Part shown: positions 43,665 to 51,706 of the stretch, piece after piece
Numbering within the stretch: position 1 is the first letter of the stretch
Layout of the letters: every line of letters begins with the position of its first letter
Source: UBA6926 sp045562535
Lineage (GTDB): Bacteria > Chloroflexota > Dehalococcoidia > UBA6926
Reading direction: 5' to 3'
NCBI GenBank assembly: GCA_045562535.1
Contig: JBJKVP010000006.1
Coordinates: 62,001-126,000, forward strand
DNA: 64,000 nt
Position numbers and translations under genes: made by a program
Notes under the pieces: generated by a model
Told to the model about the DNA's origin: nothing
Databases searched by the model: none
The model's input: only the letters and a program-made list of their open reading frames with translations

Positions 43665-46100
43665 CTAACTAAGAGCTCCTTTCTTTTTTAAATTAGCAGT
43701 AGTTTTTTTTGAGAATCCTAATACTTCTTCAAACACGTATTGGTTATGTTCTCCCATTGCGGGGGCTGGATTGGTTGATGTCCCAGGGGTTTCTGATAAA
43801 TGAACGTTCAGGCCTTGATGTTCTGTAAAGCCGAATTCTGGGTGGTCTATCTGAACAATTCCTTCGGCCCTAGATCGTAAATGCACGTCGTGATAAAGAT
43901 CTTCTGCGTTCATTACGGCGCTGGCGGGGACTCCTGCTTTTTGAAGGATCCTTGCTACGGTTGTTGCTGTGAACTGGTTTGTCCATTCATTTAATCGTTG
44001 ATCTAGTGCCTCTTTATTAGCGACTCTGCTATCTATATTTGAATACTCCGTTTGTTCTGCCCAGCTGGGTGAACCGATAGCGGTCTTTAGATTTTCCCAT
44101 TGTTCTTGATTTTGTATTGAGATTGCGCACCATGAGTCGTAGCCTACACAAGAATAAACATCATGAGGAGCAGCTTCGCTTGAGTTGTTGCCAACAGGTT
44201 TCGGAGGCCGCTGATTGTGAGTATAGTCAATTATTCCGACGCCCAGGAAATGCGCCATCGCTTCCAGTTGGGCTATTTCAATAAGTTGGCCACTACCTGT
44301 CCGATCTCGATATTCCAATGCTCCAACGACTGACATGGCGCCCAATATCGCGGCAACGTAATCTGGGAATGGCATTTTCACCCTTGTGTCCAGCGGGCTA
44401 CTTTCTGCACCCCAGAGGTGAGTGAGTCCGGTCATGCCCATTACTTGCTGTCCATAAGATCGGTATTCATGGATAGGACCAGAAGATCCCATTCCTGGCA
44501 TTGATAGCATGATAATATCTTCTTTATATTTTTTTACTTCGGAGTAACTAATCCCTAGTTTCTCCATAACTCCTGGCCTAAAATGCTCTATAATCACGTC
44601 ACTCTTTTTAACCAATTGGAAGAAAGTCTCTTTCCCCTCTTTGGTCCTGATGTCGATGGTGACACTGAGTTTATTTCTGTTCATATCAGTGTAATTAGTC
44701 CCCATTGTTCTTGGGTTCTCTAATCCTTCGGATTCTATTTTTATTACCTCTGCGCCAAAGAATCCTAGATACATTGCTCCAATAAATCCTGCATGCGCTC
44801 TTGTTAGATCTATCACTCTTATACCTGTTAGAGGAGAATCTAAGGATGTTATGGGCGGTGTTTTTTTAGCTGATGCCGGTGTTTTTTTAATGGAAGCTTT
44901 TCCTCTTAACTGCTCTTTTATTTCTTTGGTATGTTCACCAATGGTTGGAGCTGGGCGTGACGCTTGCCACTTAGACTTTTCGTAGATTACAGGGGGTCCT
45001 GGTCTCTTAAATTTTCCGATTACCGGATGATCTTCTTCGACTATGAACCCTCTTTCTTCTACGTGAGGGTGCTTAACAAACTCTTCCATTTTTAGTAGAG
45101 GGACTATAGGAATTCCGCCTTTTTGCCCTTTTTCTACAAGTTCATCCCTGTTAACCTGTATCGCGAATTCTTGAACGAAAGAATCAATCATTTCTCTATT
45201 CTCAGTTCGAACCTCTCGTTTTTGCCAAAGCGGGTCTGACAGAATGGGATGGTCAAGAACGTTTCGGGCGAGTCTTCCAAAATGCTCGTCTGAATAAACT
45301 GAGATATTTACGTATCCAGAATCGGCTGTGTGATAAGTGTTGACCGCACCAAAAGCAGTGTGAGAACCTTCCCTTCTAGTGATCATATCTAGATACTGGT
45401 ATCTGGATATATAGCTATTTTGAAGCCATAAAACAACCTCTTGCCTAGATACGTCTATGTGTTGTCCATTACCCGCAAGAATTGATTTTGCCCTAATAGC
45501 TAAGAGTGCTCCAAATGCTCCATGAATTGAGGCAAATTGAGACAAAAGCTCGAATGGGGCCATGCAGGGAGCAGCATTATCGTCACCGTTCGCATACATT
45601 ATTCCCCCTGCTGCTGCTGCTATCAGTTCTCCGCCTACCCAACTTGCTTTTGGGCCAGACTGCCCGAAAGGAGTAATCGATATATATATTAGATTTGGGT
45701 TAAGATCGTGTATGGTTTCATAATCTAACCCTAAAGTTTTCAGAAACCCTGGCTGAAAATCTTCGACTAGAATATCGGCTTGCTGAATCAAGTCGACCAA
45801 GACACTCCGGTCTTCATCCGAAGATGTGAAATCTAAAACAATACTCCTCTTACTTCTGTTTGCATTGATAAATGATAAGCTCCGTTCAGGGCCAGCAATA
45901 TCTTCAGCAAAAGGGCCAATTGACCTTGAGGGGTCGCCCCCTGAAGGCTCTACCTTTATCACATCTGCGCCTAGATCACCTAAAGTCCTTGCGCACATTT
46001 GCGACAGGTGACTAGTTAAATCTATAACGCTATATCCGTCCAGTATGGAAGTAGCGGTATTGGACTGCTGATCAATAGCCATGGTTATCTCATTTTCCAT
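43665..46100 (-). CDS. Fused double CaiB/BaiF CoA-transferase
   Basis: An 811-residue protein made of two full family III CoA-transferase units. Unit 1 spans about 20-395 (YSVIDLTSHLSQMCARTLGDLGADVIKVEP) and unit 2 about 422-800 (GIRVIDLTRAHAGFIGAMYLGFFGAEVIKIES), joined by a Lys/Thr/Pro/Ser linker. The catalytic Asp is present in unit 2 (Asp580, FPDYVAA). In unit 1 the same position is occupied by Leu185, beside Glu184 (FELLSQ), so unit 1 may be inactive or structural. Two starts are possible: ATG 46100, overlapping the enoyl-CoA hydratase by 16 bases, or ATG 46082, with no overlap; neither has a strong Shine-Dalgarno. Confidence 0.9.
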   Translation of the reverse strand: MENEITMAIDQQSNTATSILDGYSVIDLTSHLSQMCARTLGDLGADVIKVEPSGGDPSRSIGPFAEDIAGPERSLSFINANRSKRSIVLDFTSSDEDRSVLVDLIQQADILVEDFQPGFLKTLGLDYETIHDLNPNLIYISITPFGQSGPKASWVGGELIAAAAGGIMYANGDDNAAPCMAPFELLSQFASIHGAFGALLAIRAKSILAGNGQHIDVSRQEVVLWLQNSYISRYQYLDMITRREGSHTAFGAVNTYHTADSGYVNISVYSDEHFGRLARNVLDHPILSDPLWQKREVRTENREMIDSFVQEFAIQVNRDELVEKGQKGGIPIVPLLKMEEFVKHPHVEERGFIVEEDHPVIGKFKRPGPPVIYEKSKWQASRPAPTIGEHTKEIKEQLRGKASIKKTPASAKKTPPITSLDSPLTGIRVIDLTRAHAGFIGAMYLGFFGAEVIKIESEGLENPRTMGTNYTDMNRNKLSVTIDIRTKEGKETFFQLVKKSDVIIEHFRPGVMEKLGISYSEVKKYKEDIIMLSMPGMGSSGPIHEYRSYGQQVMGMTGLTHLWGAESSPLDTRVKMPFPDYVAAILGAMSVVGALEYRDRTGSGQLIEIAQLEAMAHFLGVGIIDYTHNQRPPKPVGNNSSEAAPHDVYSCVGYDSWCAISIQNQEQWENLKTAIGSPSWAEQTEYSNIDSRVANKEALDQRLNEWTNQFTATTVARILQKAGVPASAVMNAEDLYHDVHLRSRAEGIVQIDHPEFGFTEHQGLNVHLSETPGTSTNPAPAMGEHNQYVFEEVLGFSKKTTANLKKKGALS

Positions 46101-46879
46101 TGAGGAGATCGTCGCTCCGTGAAAGCTAACGGCCCTTCTTTAGCATCTTCGCTGCCTAAAACTTTGGCAGATAATTCTTTAGAGAAGCGTTGTGAATTTT
46201 CAGGCGACATACTTTTGCCCGTGTAAGCTATTTCTTTGATCGCCTGGACCGCAAGAGGTGCGCAGCTTTTTATTTGTTCAGCAATCCGCAAGCACGCTGC
46301 CATGACTTCCTCTCTATCTTCGACCACCTCTTGTATTAAACCTGATCGAAGCGCGTCTTCTGATGAGACTCTTTCCCCTGTCAACATTATTTTTAGTGCA
46401 TCTCCTAGTGGCATCATACGGGTCAGATAATGTAGTCCGTAACCTGGCATTATGCTCCACCTTGGCTCCGGCAGCCCAAACTGGGATTTTTTGCTAGCAA
46501 CCCTTATGTCACATTGCATTGCTAATTCCAATCCTCCGGCTACACAAAACCCGTCGATGGCGGCTATTATTGGTTTCCATACACCTAAATCAGGAATATA
46601 TTGGGACCCTAAGCTTGCTTCTGCAAAAGCTGATAACCCCTCTTCCTGCCTTTCGTTGACTTCCTTTAAGTCAGCTCCTGCTGAGAAGGCTTTTCCTCCT
46701 GCTCCAGTAACTATGGCTACAAAAACTTCTGGGTCATTTTTGATTTCAATCCATGCATTATAAAGGCCTTCATTTACTGAGCTATTTAATGCGTTTAAAG
46801 CTTCGGGACGATTAATGGTCACATACGCGATGTTGTCCTTCTTCTCATAGATTACGGTGTTATTTGTTGAGTTCGCCAT
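46085..46879 (-). CDS. Enoyl-CoA hydratase/isomerase
   Basis: Crotonase-fold protein of 264 residues. The N-terminal strands are YVTINRPEALNALN, the oxyanion-hole segments are FSAGADLKE and IDGFCVAGGLELAMQCDIRVAS, and the Glu-containing region is FGLPEPRWSIMPGYG. Only the second of the two catalytic Glu positions of true hydratases is obvious (LPEP), so isomerase or other crotonase activity is possible. AGGAGGAG precedes the ATG. It is the first gene of a pair with the fused CoA-transferase, consistent with beta-oxidation-like breakdown of a CoA ester. A tRNA-Pro gene lies upstream. Confidence 0.87.
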   Translation of the reverse strand: MANSTNNTVIYEKKDNIAYVTINRPEALNALNSSVNEGLYNAWIEIKNDPEVFVAIVTGAGGKAFSAGADLKEVNERQEEGLSAFAEASLGSQYIPDLGVWKPIIAAIDGFCVAGGLELAMQCDIRVASKKSQFGLPEPRWSIMPGYGLHYLTRMMPLGDALKIMLTGERVSSEDALRSGLIQEVVEDREEVMAACLRIAEQIKSCAPLAVQAIKEIAYTGKSMSPENSQRFSKELSAKVLGSEDAKEGPLAFTERRSPQWKMR

Positions 46880-46921
46880 GATCTCCTCCTAATAATTTCC
46901 TTGCTATTCTAGTTCTTTCCA

Positions 46922-46998
46922 TGGTCGGGGCGCCCAGATTTGAACTGGGGACCTCCGCGTCCCGAACGCGGCGCGCTGCCGAACTGCGCTACGCCCCG
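46922..46998 (-). tRNA. tRNA-Pro (anticodon CGG)
   Basis: Cloverleaf on the minus strand: acceptor CGGGGCG/CGCCCCG, D arm TAGCGCAGTTCGGCAGCGC, anticodon stem CCGCG/CGCGG with loop TTCGGGA (anticodon CGG), and T arm CCCAGTTCAAATCTGGG. The 3' CCA is encoded (46924-46922). Confidence 0.95.
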
Positions 46999-47194
46999 AT
47001 GATATATCAAATGTAATGTAAATCTATAAGAACTTAGGCATTTCCTTCCAATAAGTTTTTACCATATCATACGAATAATATATATTTATTAAGTACGAAA
47101 TCGTTTTTACGTAAGTTTAGAATAGAATACAGTAATAAAAGCTTTTACTCTAAATTGTTAAATATGTAATTAAAATATCTAAAGTTGGTAGTAG

Positions 47195-50100
47195 ATGGTA
47201 GATAATAATAGACCTAAAACTCTCTCAACCCTGATTGGTGAACGCATTCTGGTATTGGATGGCGCAATGGGGACTACTATACAAGATTTGTCACTGACCC
47301 CCGAAGATTTTGGAGGCAGCGAGTATGAAGGATGCAACGAATTCTTGAACGTAACTCGACCAGAACTTATTCGCGGCATCCATAACAAATTTCTGGAAGC
47401 TGGAGCCGATATAATTGAGACAAATAGTTTTGGAAGTACCCCTTTAGTTTTAGCCGAATATTCCCTTCAAGACCGCGCCGAAGAGATCAGCATGCTCGCA
47501 GCTAGTAATGCAGTTGAAGAAGCAAAGCAATTTTCTACAGTTGATAAGCCTCGGTTTGTAGCCGGCTCTATGGGGCCAACTACAAAAGCAATATCAGTCA
47601 CAGGTGGCGTCTCTTGGGACGAATTAGTTGAGAGTTACCGAGTTCAAGCAAGAGGGCTTATAAGTGGAGGAGTAGATTTACTTTTATTGGAAACTTCGCA
47701 AGATACCCTCAATGTGAAAGCGGGACTGGAAGGAATTGACAGAGCTTCAGCAGATACGTCCATTGATTTGCCTGTCGCTATTCAGTGCACTATAGAAACT
47801 ATGGGCACTACTCTAGGAGGCCAAGATATTGAAGCGTTTTATACTTCAATATCTCACCGTAATTTGATCTGGGTTGGTTTAAATTGTGCAACTGGCCCAG
47901 AGTTTATGCGTGATCACGTTAGGAGCCTAGCAGAGATTTCAAAATTCCCAGTTTCAGTAATTCCAAATGCAGGACTACCAGACGAGGATGGGGTTTATCA
48001 TGAGACTCCCCAGAAGATGTCTGAAATCCTTGATTCTTTTCTTAAAGAAGGGTTGGTTAATATTGTTGGTGGATGCTGTGGGACAGGAACCAGCCATATT
48101 GATCAGATGTGCTTGTTGGTAAATAAGTATCATCCAAGAAGAATAAATTTTACGCCTGAGTCAAAGCTTTCAGGATTGGAAGCCGTCGTAGTTAATGATG
48201 ATTCCAAACCAATTCTTATAGGTGAGCGAACAAATGTGTTAGGTAGCAGAAAGTTTAAAAGGTTAATTTTAGAAGGTAAAATCGATGAAGCCTCTGAGAT
48301 AGGACGCCACCAACTACGGGGTGGGGCGCACTTGTTAGATGTATGCTTACAGGATCCTGACCGTGAAGAAACACAAGACATGATCGATTTCTTAGATGCG
48401 CTCACAAAGAAAATAAAAGCCCCATTGGTGATTGATTCTACTAGTTCAGAGGTTATAGAAGAAGCACTAAAGCGAACCCCCGGAAAATCTTTGATAAATT
48501 CAGTAAATTTGGAAAACGGGGAAGAGCGCTTCGAACAAGTAGTCCCCTTAGCTAAGAGGTATGGAGCGGCGTTGGTTGTTGGGTGCATAGATGACGATCC
48601 AGACCAAGCGCAGGCAATAACTAAGGAGCGTAAACTGGAAATAGCAACACGTTCTTATACGCTACTCACTGAAAAATATGGGGTTTTACCAGAAGATATC
48701 TATTTTGACCCATTAGTTTTCCCAATTGGAACAGGAGATAAAAATTATATTGGATCGGCAATTGAGACGATCGAAGCTATTAAAAACATAAAACAAGCTC
48801 TCCCTTTAGCAAAGACTATTCTAGGTATATCCAACGTATCCTTTGGGCTTCCTTCAGCAGGTCGCGAAATACTCAACGCTGTTATGCTTTATCACTGCGT
48901 TTCATCTGGACTTGATACAGCAATAGTGAATACTGAAAGCACCGAACGATATGCATCTATATCGGATGAAGAACGTAAACTTGCAGAGAATCTGATTTGG
49001 TGGGAAGGCGATGATCCTATAGCAGAATTCGCCGATCATTTTAGAGAGCGAAAAGTTAAAATTGCCCCATCAGCTAATAAAAACCTAACCTTAGACGAGC
49101 GAATATCTGGATGTATTATTGAAGGAACTAAAGAAGGACTTATACAAGACTTAGATGAGGCTCTTAAAAAATCATCGGCGTTGAATATTATCAATGGCCC
49201 TCTAATGGATGGAATGGACGAAGTCGGCAGACTATTCGCTGGGAATGAACTAATAGTGGCCGAAGTTTTACAATCCGCTGAGGTTATGAAAGCCGCGGTT
49301 GCCCACTTGGAACCGTTTATGGAATCTGGTGAGTCAAATATAAGAGGAAGTGTGCTTTTAGCGACAGTAAAAGGGGATGTTCATGATATTGGGAAAAACC
49401 TTGTGGACATTATGCTTTCAAATAACGGTTATAAAGTAATCAATCTTGGGATAAAAGTTTTGCCTCAGGAGCTAGTAAAGGCTTCTAAGGAAAATAACCC
49501 CGATATTATTGGTTTATCAGGGCTCTTAGTAAAATCAGCTCAAATGATGGTAGAGACAGTTAAAGATCTTAAAGAAGCCGGCATTGAGGTACCAGTATTG
49601 GTTGGCGGAGCTGCTTTGAGTAACAGATTTACCCGTCTTCGAATTGCACCTAACTATGGAGGCTTAGTTGCATACGCTCCAGATGCTATGGCAGGGCTTA
49701 GGATTGCTGGTGAAATACAGGATGAAGAGAAGAGAAAACAATTAGTAGTGCAAATAGATAAAGAGGCCGAGGAATTAGCTAAGCGCGCCCAGAGAGATGC
49801 GGAGCGTCGTAGCTCAGGCTTGGTAACAGAAAATAATAAAGGCTCTTCGGTAAAAGTACTTAGCCAAGTACCTGTCCCGCCAGATTTAAAGGGGCACACT
49901 ATTAACGACTACGATTTGAACAAGATTTTTTCTTATATAAACCCAACGATGCTTTACGTCCGGCACTTGGGGTTCAGAGGAAAATTTACGGAAAGATTAA
50001 ACGAGGGAGACGCTAAAGCTTTAGAGCTTGCAGCTAAGGTATCAGCGGTCCAAGAAATAATGTTAAAAAGAGATGATATCCAAGCCAAAGCGGTCTATAA

Positions 50101-50704
50101 ATTTTTTCCTGCAGAAGCGGCGGGCAATGATGTTAAGTTATTCACAAGTGATGGAACTAGCTCGACATTCAAATTTGGAAGACAAACGGCAGGAGACCAT
50201 TTATGTTTATCTGATTATGTGTTGCCGCAACTATCAGATAAAACTGATTACACTGCTTTATTTGTTACCAATATTGGACCTGGTGTTCGAAATTTAGCAG
50301 AGGAATGGAATGAAAAAGGTGATTATTTAGCATCACATATATTGCAAGTGCTAGCATTAGAAGGTGCAGAAGCCTTTGCCGAGTTGCTACATCAGCAGAT
50401 AAGAAGAATGTGGGGAATCTCAGATCCTGAGGACATCACTAAAGAGCAACTTTTTAAAGCGCAGTATCATGGGAAGAGATTCTCTTTTGGATATCCTGCA
50501 TGTCCCAGGCTTGAAGATCAATTATTACTTTGGGAGTTATTAAATCCTACTGATAATATCGGCGTTCAGTTGACCGATGAATACATGATGGATCCTGAGG
50601 CATCTGTAAGTGCGATGGTATTTCATCACCCGGATGCAAAATATTTCAATTTAGGAGCGCAAGATATTGAGCTCCTTGAAAACAGGATAAAAGGAGAGAA
50701 TTAG
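47195..50704 (+). CDS. metH: Cobalamin-dependent methionine synthase
   Basis: Methylates homocysteine using methylcobalamin and methyl-tetrahydrofolate. All four modules are present in 1169 residues. The homocysteine domain (1-325) has zinc Cys in VGLNCATGP and GGCCGTG. The folate domain (about 335-600) has ILIGERTNVLGSRKF and GGAHLLDV. The cap and B12 domain (about 640-890) has cobalamin-ligating His730 in DVHDIG. The AdoMet reactivation domain (about 905-1169) has RLNEGDAKALELAAK, FGYPACP and LTDEYMMDPEASVS. The 196-base AT-rich upstream gap shows neither a cobalamin nor an S-adenosylmethionine riboswitch. The Shine-Dalgarno is weak. Confidence 0.96.
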   Translation: MVDNNRPKTLSTLIGERILVLDGAMGTTIQDLSLTPEDFGGSEYEGCNEFLNVTRPELIRGIHNKFLEAGADIIETNSFGSTPLVLAEYSLQDRAEEISMLAASNAVEEAKQFSTVDKPRFVAGSMGPTTKAISVTGGVSWDELVESYRVQARGLISGGVDLLLLETSQDTLNVKAGLEGIDRASADTSIDLPVAIQCTIETMGTTLGGQDIEAFYTSISHRNLIWVGLNCATGPEFMRDHVRSLAEISKFPVSVIPNAGLPDEDGVYHETPQKMSEILDSFLKEGLVNIVGGCCGTGTSHIDQMCLLVNKYHPRRINFTPESKLSGLEAVVVNDDSKPILIGERTNVLGSRKFKRLILEGKIDEASEIGRHQLRGGAHLLDVCLQDPDREETQDMIDFLDALTKKIKAPLVIDSTSSEVIEEALKRTPGKSLINSVNLENGEERFEQVVPLAKRYGAALVVGCIDDDPDQAQAITKERKLEIATRSYTLLTEKYGVLPEDIYFDPLVFPIGTGDKNYIGSAIETIEAIKNIKQALPLAKTILGISNVSFGLPSAGREILNAVMLYHCVSSGLDTAIVNTESTERYASISDEERKLAENLIWWEGDDPIAEFADHFRERKVKIAPSANKNLTLDERISGCIIEGTKEGLIQDLDEALKKSSALNIINGPLMDGMDEVGRLFAGNELIVAEVLQSAEVMKAAVAHLEPFMESGESNIRGSVLLATVKGDVHDIGKNLVDIMLSNNGYKVINLGIKVLPQELVKASKENNPDIIGLSGLLVKSAQMMVETVKDLKEAGIEVPVLVGGAALSNRFTRLRIAPNYGGLVAYAPDAMAGLRIAGEIQDEEKRKQLVVQIDKEAEELAKRAQRDAERRSSGLVTENNKGSSVKVLSQVPVPPDLKGHTINDYDLNKIFSYINPTMLYVRHLGFRGKFTERLNEGDAKALELAAKVSAVQEIMLKRDDIQAKAVYKFFPAEAAGNDVKLFTSDGTSSTFKFGRQTAGDHLCLSDYVLPQLSDKTDYTALFVTNIGPGVRNLAEEWNEKGDYLASHILQVLALEGAEAFAELLHQQIRRMWGISDPEDITKEQLFKAQYHGKRFSFGYPACPRLEDQLLLWELLNPTDNIGVQLTDEYMMDPEASVSAMVFHHPDAKYFNLGAQDIELLENRIKGEN

Positions 50705-50711
50705 ATATAGT

Positions 50712-51635
50712 ATGGGACAAAGTTACTACTATTACGAGGGAGTAAAGACATTTACCTCAAACCTGGATAAAAACCAGGTGGTGTACGGAGGTGTGCTTCC
50801 TATGGCGAAAATGGCTACAGGGGATTGGGTTCGCCTTGTAATCTTCCCATTGATTTTGGACCAGGAAATAAAATCTTCTGGTAAATCAGTAAAAACAAAA
50901 TACATTTTCTTGGTACCTGATTGGGATACTGATGAAGTACAGATTTTAGGATCGAATCGATTTTATTTGAAACCACATGGGAGAATATATAAATATCAAT
51001 TAGATCCTGAAGGGTGTCATGAAAATAGATCGGATCACTGGGAATCTATTTTTCTAGAAGACGTTGCCGCCGCTACTGAAGGGCTTGAGAAAATTAACAT
51101 AGAGTTAATTAGAGCTTCCTCACTATTATCTGAAACTTCGTTTTTAGATTTATTAAGGATAGCCTTGAATCAACCTGAGTCTATTATTGAACTGGCAGAG
51201 AAAATATTCGGCCCCAATGATTCTTCTAGAGAACCCTCTAGTTTGGCGGGCCCTGTTTGCAGAGAGTGTAAATATTCTGTAGGTGAAATGGAATATATTA
51301 AGGACTGGGATAGGATTCAATATTCCTGTTCGAGGTGTGGCAATGTTCAAGAAGCGGACATATCTGAGCAAGAGTATTGGGTACAATCCGAAGTTTTGGA
51401 ATCAGCAGCTCTAGCGGTCATTGATCCAACACTAAAGATAATTAGAGAGAACGACGAATATTTAAATAGAGATTCAGTGATTGAGGGATTTATTGATAGC
51501 AATAATAAAGGCTGGTCAGATGACTTGGATAAAATGGTAGTCCCATTTGTCGATAGTGAAAGAGGTGGGCATAGCATCAAAGATTTGATGGAATTTGCTC
51601 GTGAGTGGGATAAACCTCATGCTGAACTAGCATAG
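50712..51635 (+). CDS. Degenerate class I lysyl-tRNA synthetase-like protein
   Basis: A 307-residue protein with resemblance, by eye, to the catalytic half of archaeal-type class I LysRS. Matching parts in order: QVVYGGVLPMAKMATGDWVRL (where LysRS has SGITPSG-x-x-HIGN-x-RE), YIFLVPDWDTDEV (IYxxDDYDxxRKV), LDPEGCHENRSDHWESIFL (VPDPxGCHESYAEHF), INIELIRASSLLSETSFLDLLRIAL, and the zinc region CREC...KDWDRIQYSCSRCGNVQEADI. The HIGH motif is replaced by MATG and there is no KMSKS motif or anticodon-binding domain, so it should not activate lysine normally. It begins 7 bases after metH and probably shares its transcript. Function is unknown. Confidence 0.55.
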   Translation: MGQSYYYYEGVKTFTSNLDKNQVVYGGVLPMAKMATGDWVRLVIFPLILDQEIKSSGKSVKTKYIFLVPDWDTDEVQILGSNRFYLKPHGRIYKYQLDPEGCHENRSDHWESIFLEDVAAATEGLEKINIELIRASSLLSETSFLDLLRIALNQPESIIELAEKIFGPNDSSREPSSLAGPVCRECKYSVGEMEYIKDWDRIQYSCSRCGNVQEADISEQEYWVQSEVLESAALAVIDPTLKIIRENDEYLNRDSVIEGFIDSNNKGWSDDLDKMVVPFVDSERGGHSIKDLMEFAREWDKPHAELA

Positions 51636-51706
51636 AATTAATTGAGAATTGGAGTGGTATCAACTGCTACAATAGTCATGAAAATAAATCAATTATGGAG
51701 CGATAA

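Noticed and set aside
46999..47194. Cobalamin or SAM riboswitch upstream of metH
   Set aside because: The gap is AT-rich and shows none of the conserved cores or stable stems of these riboswitches.
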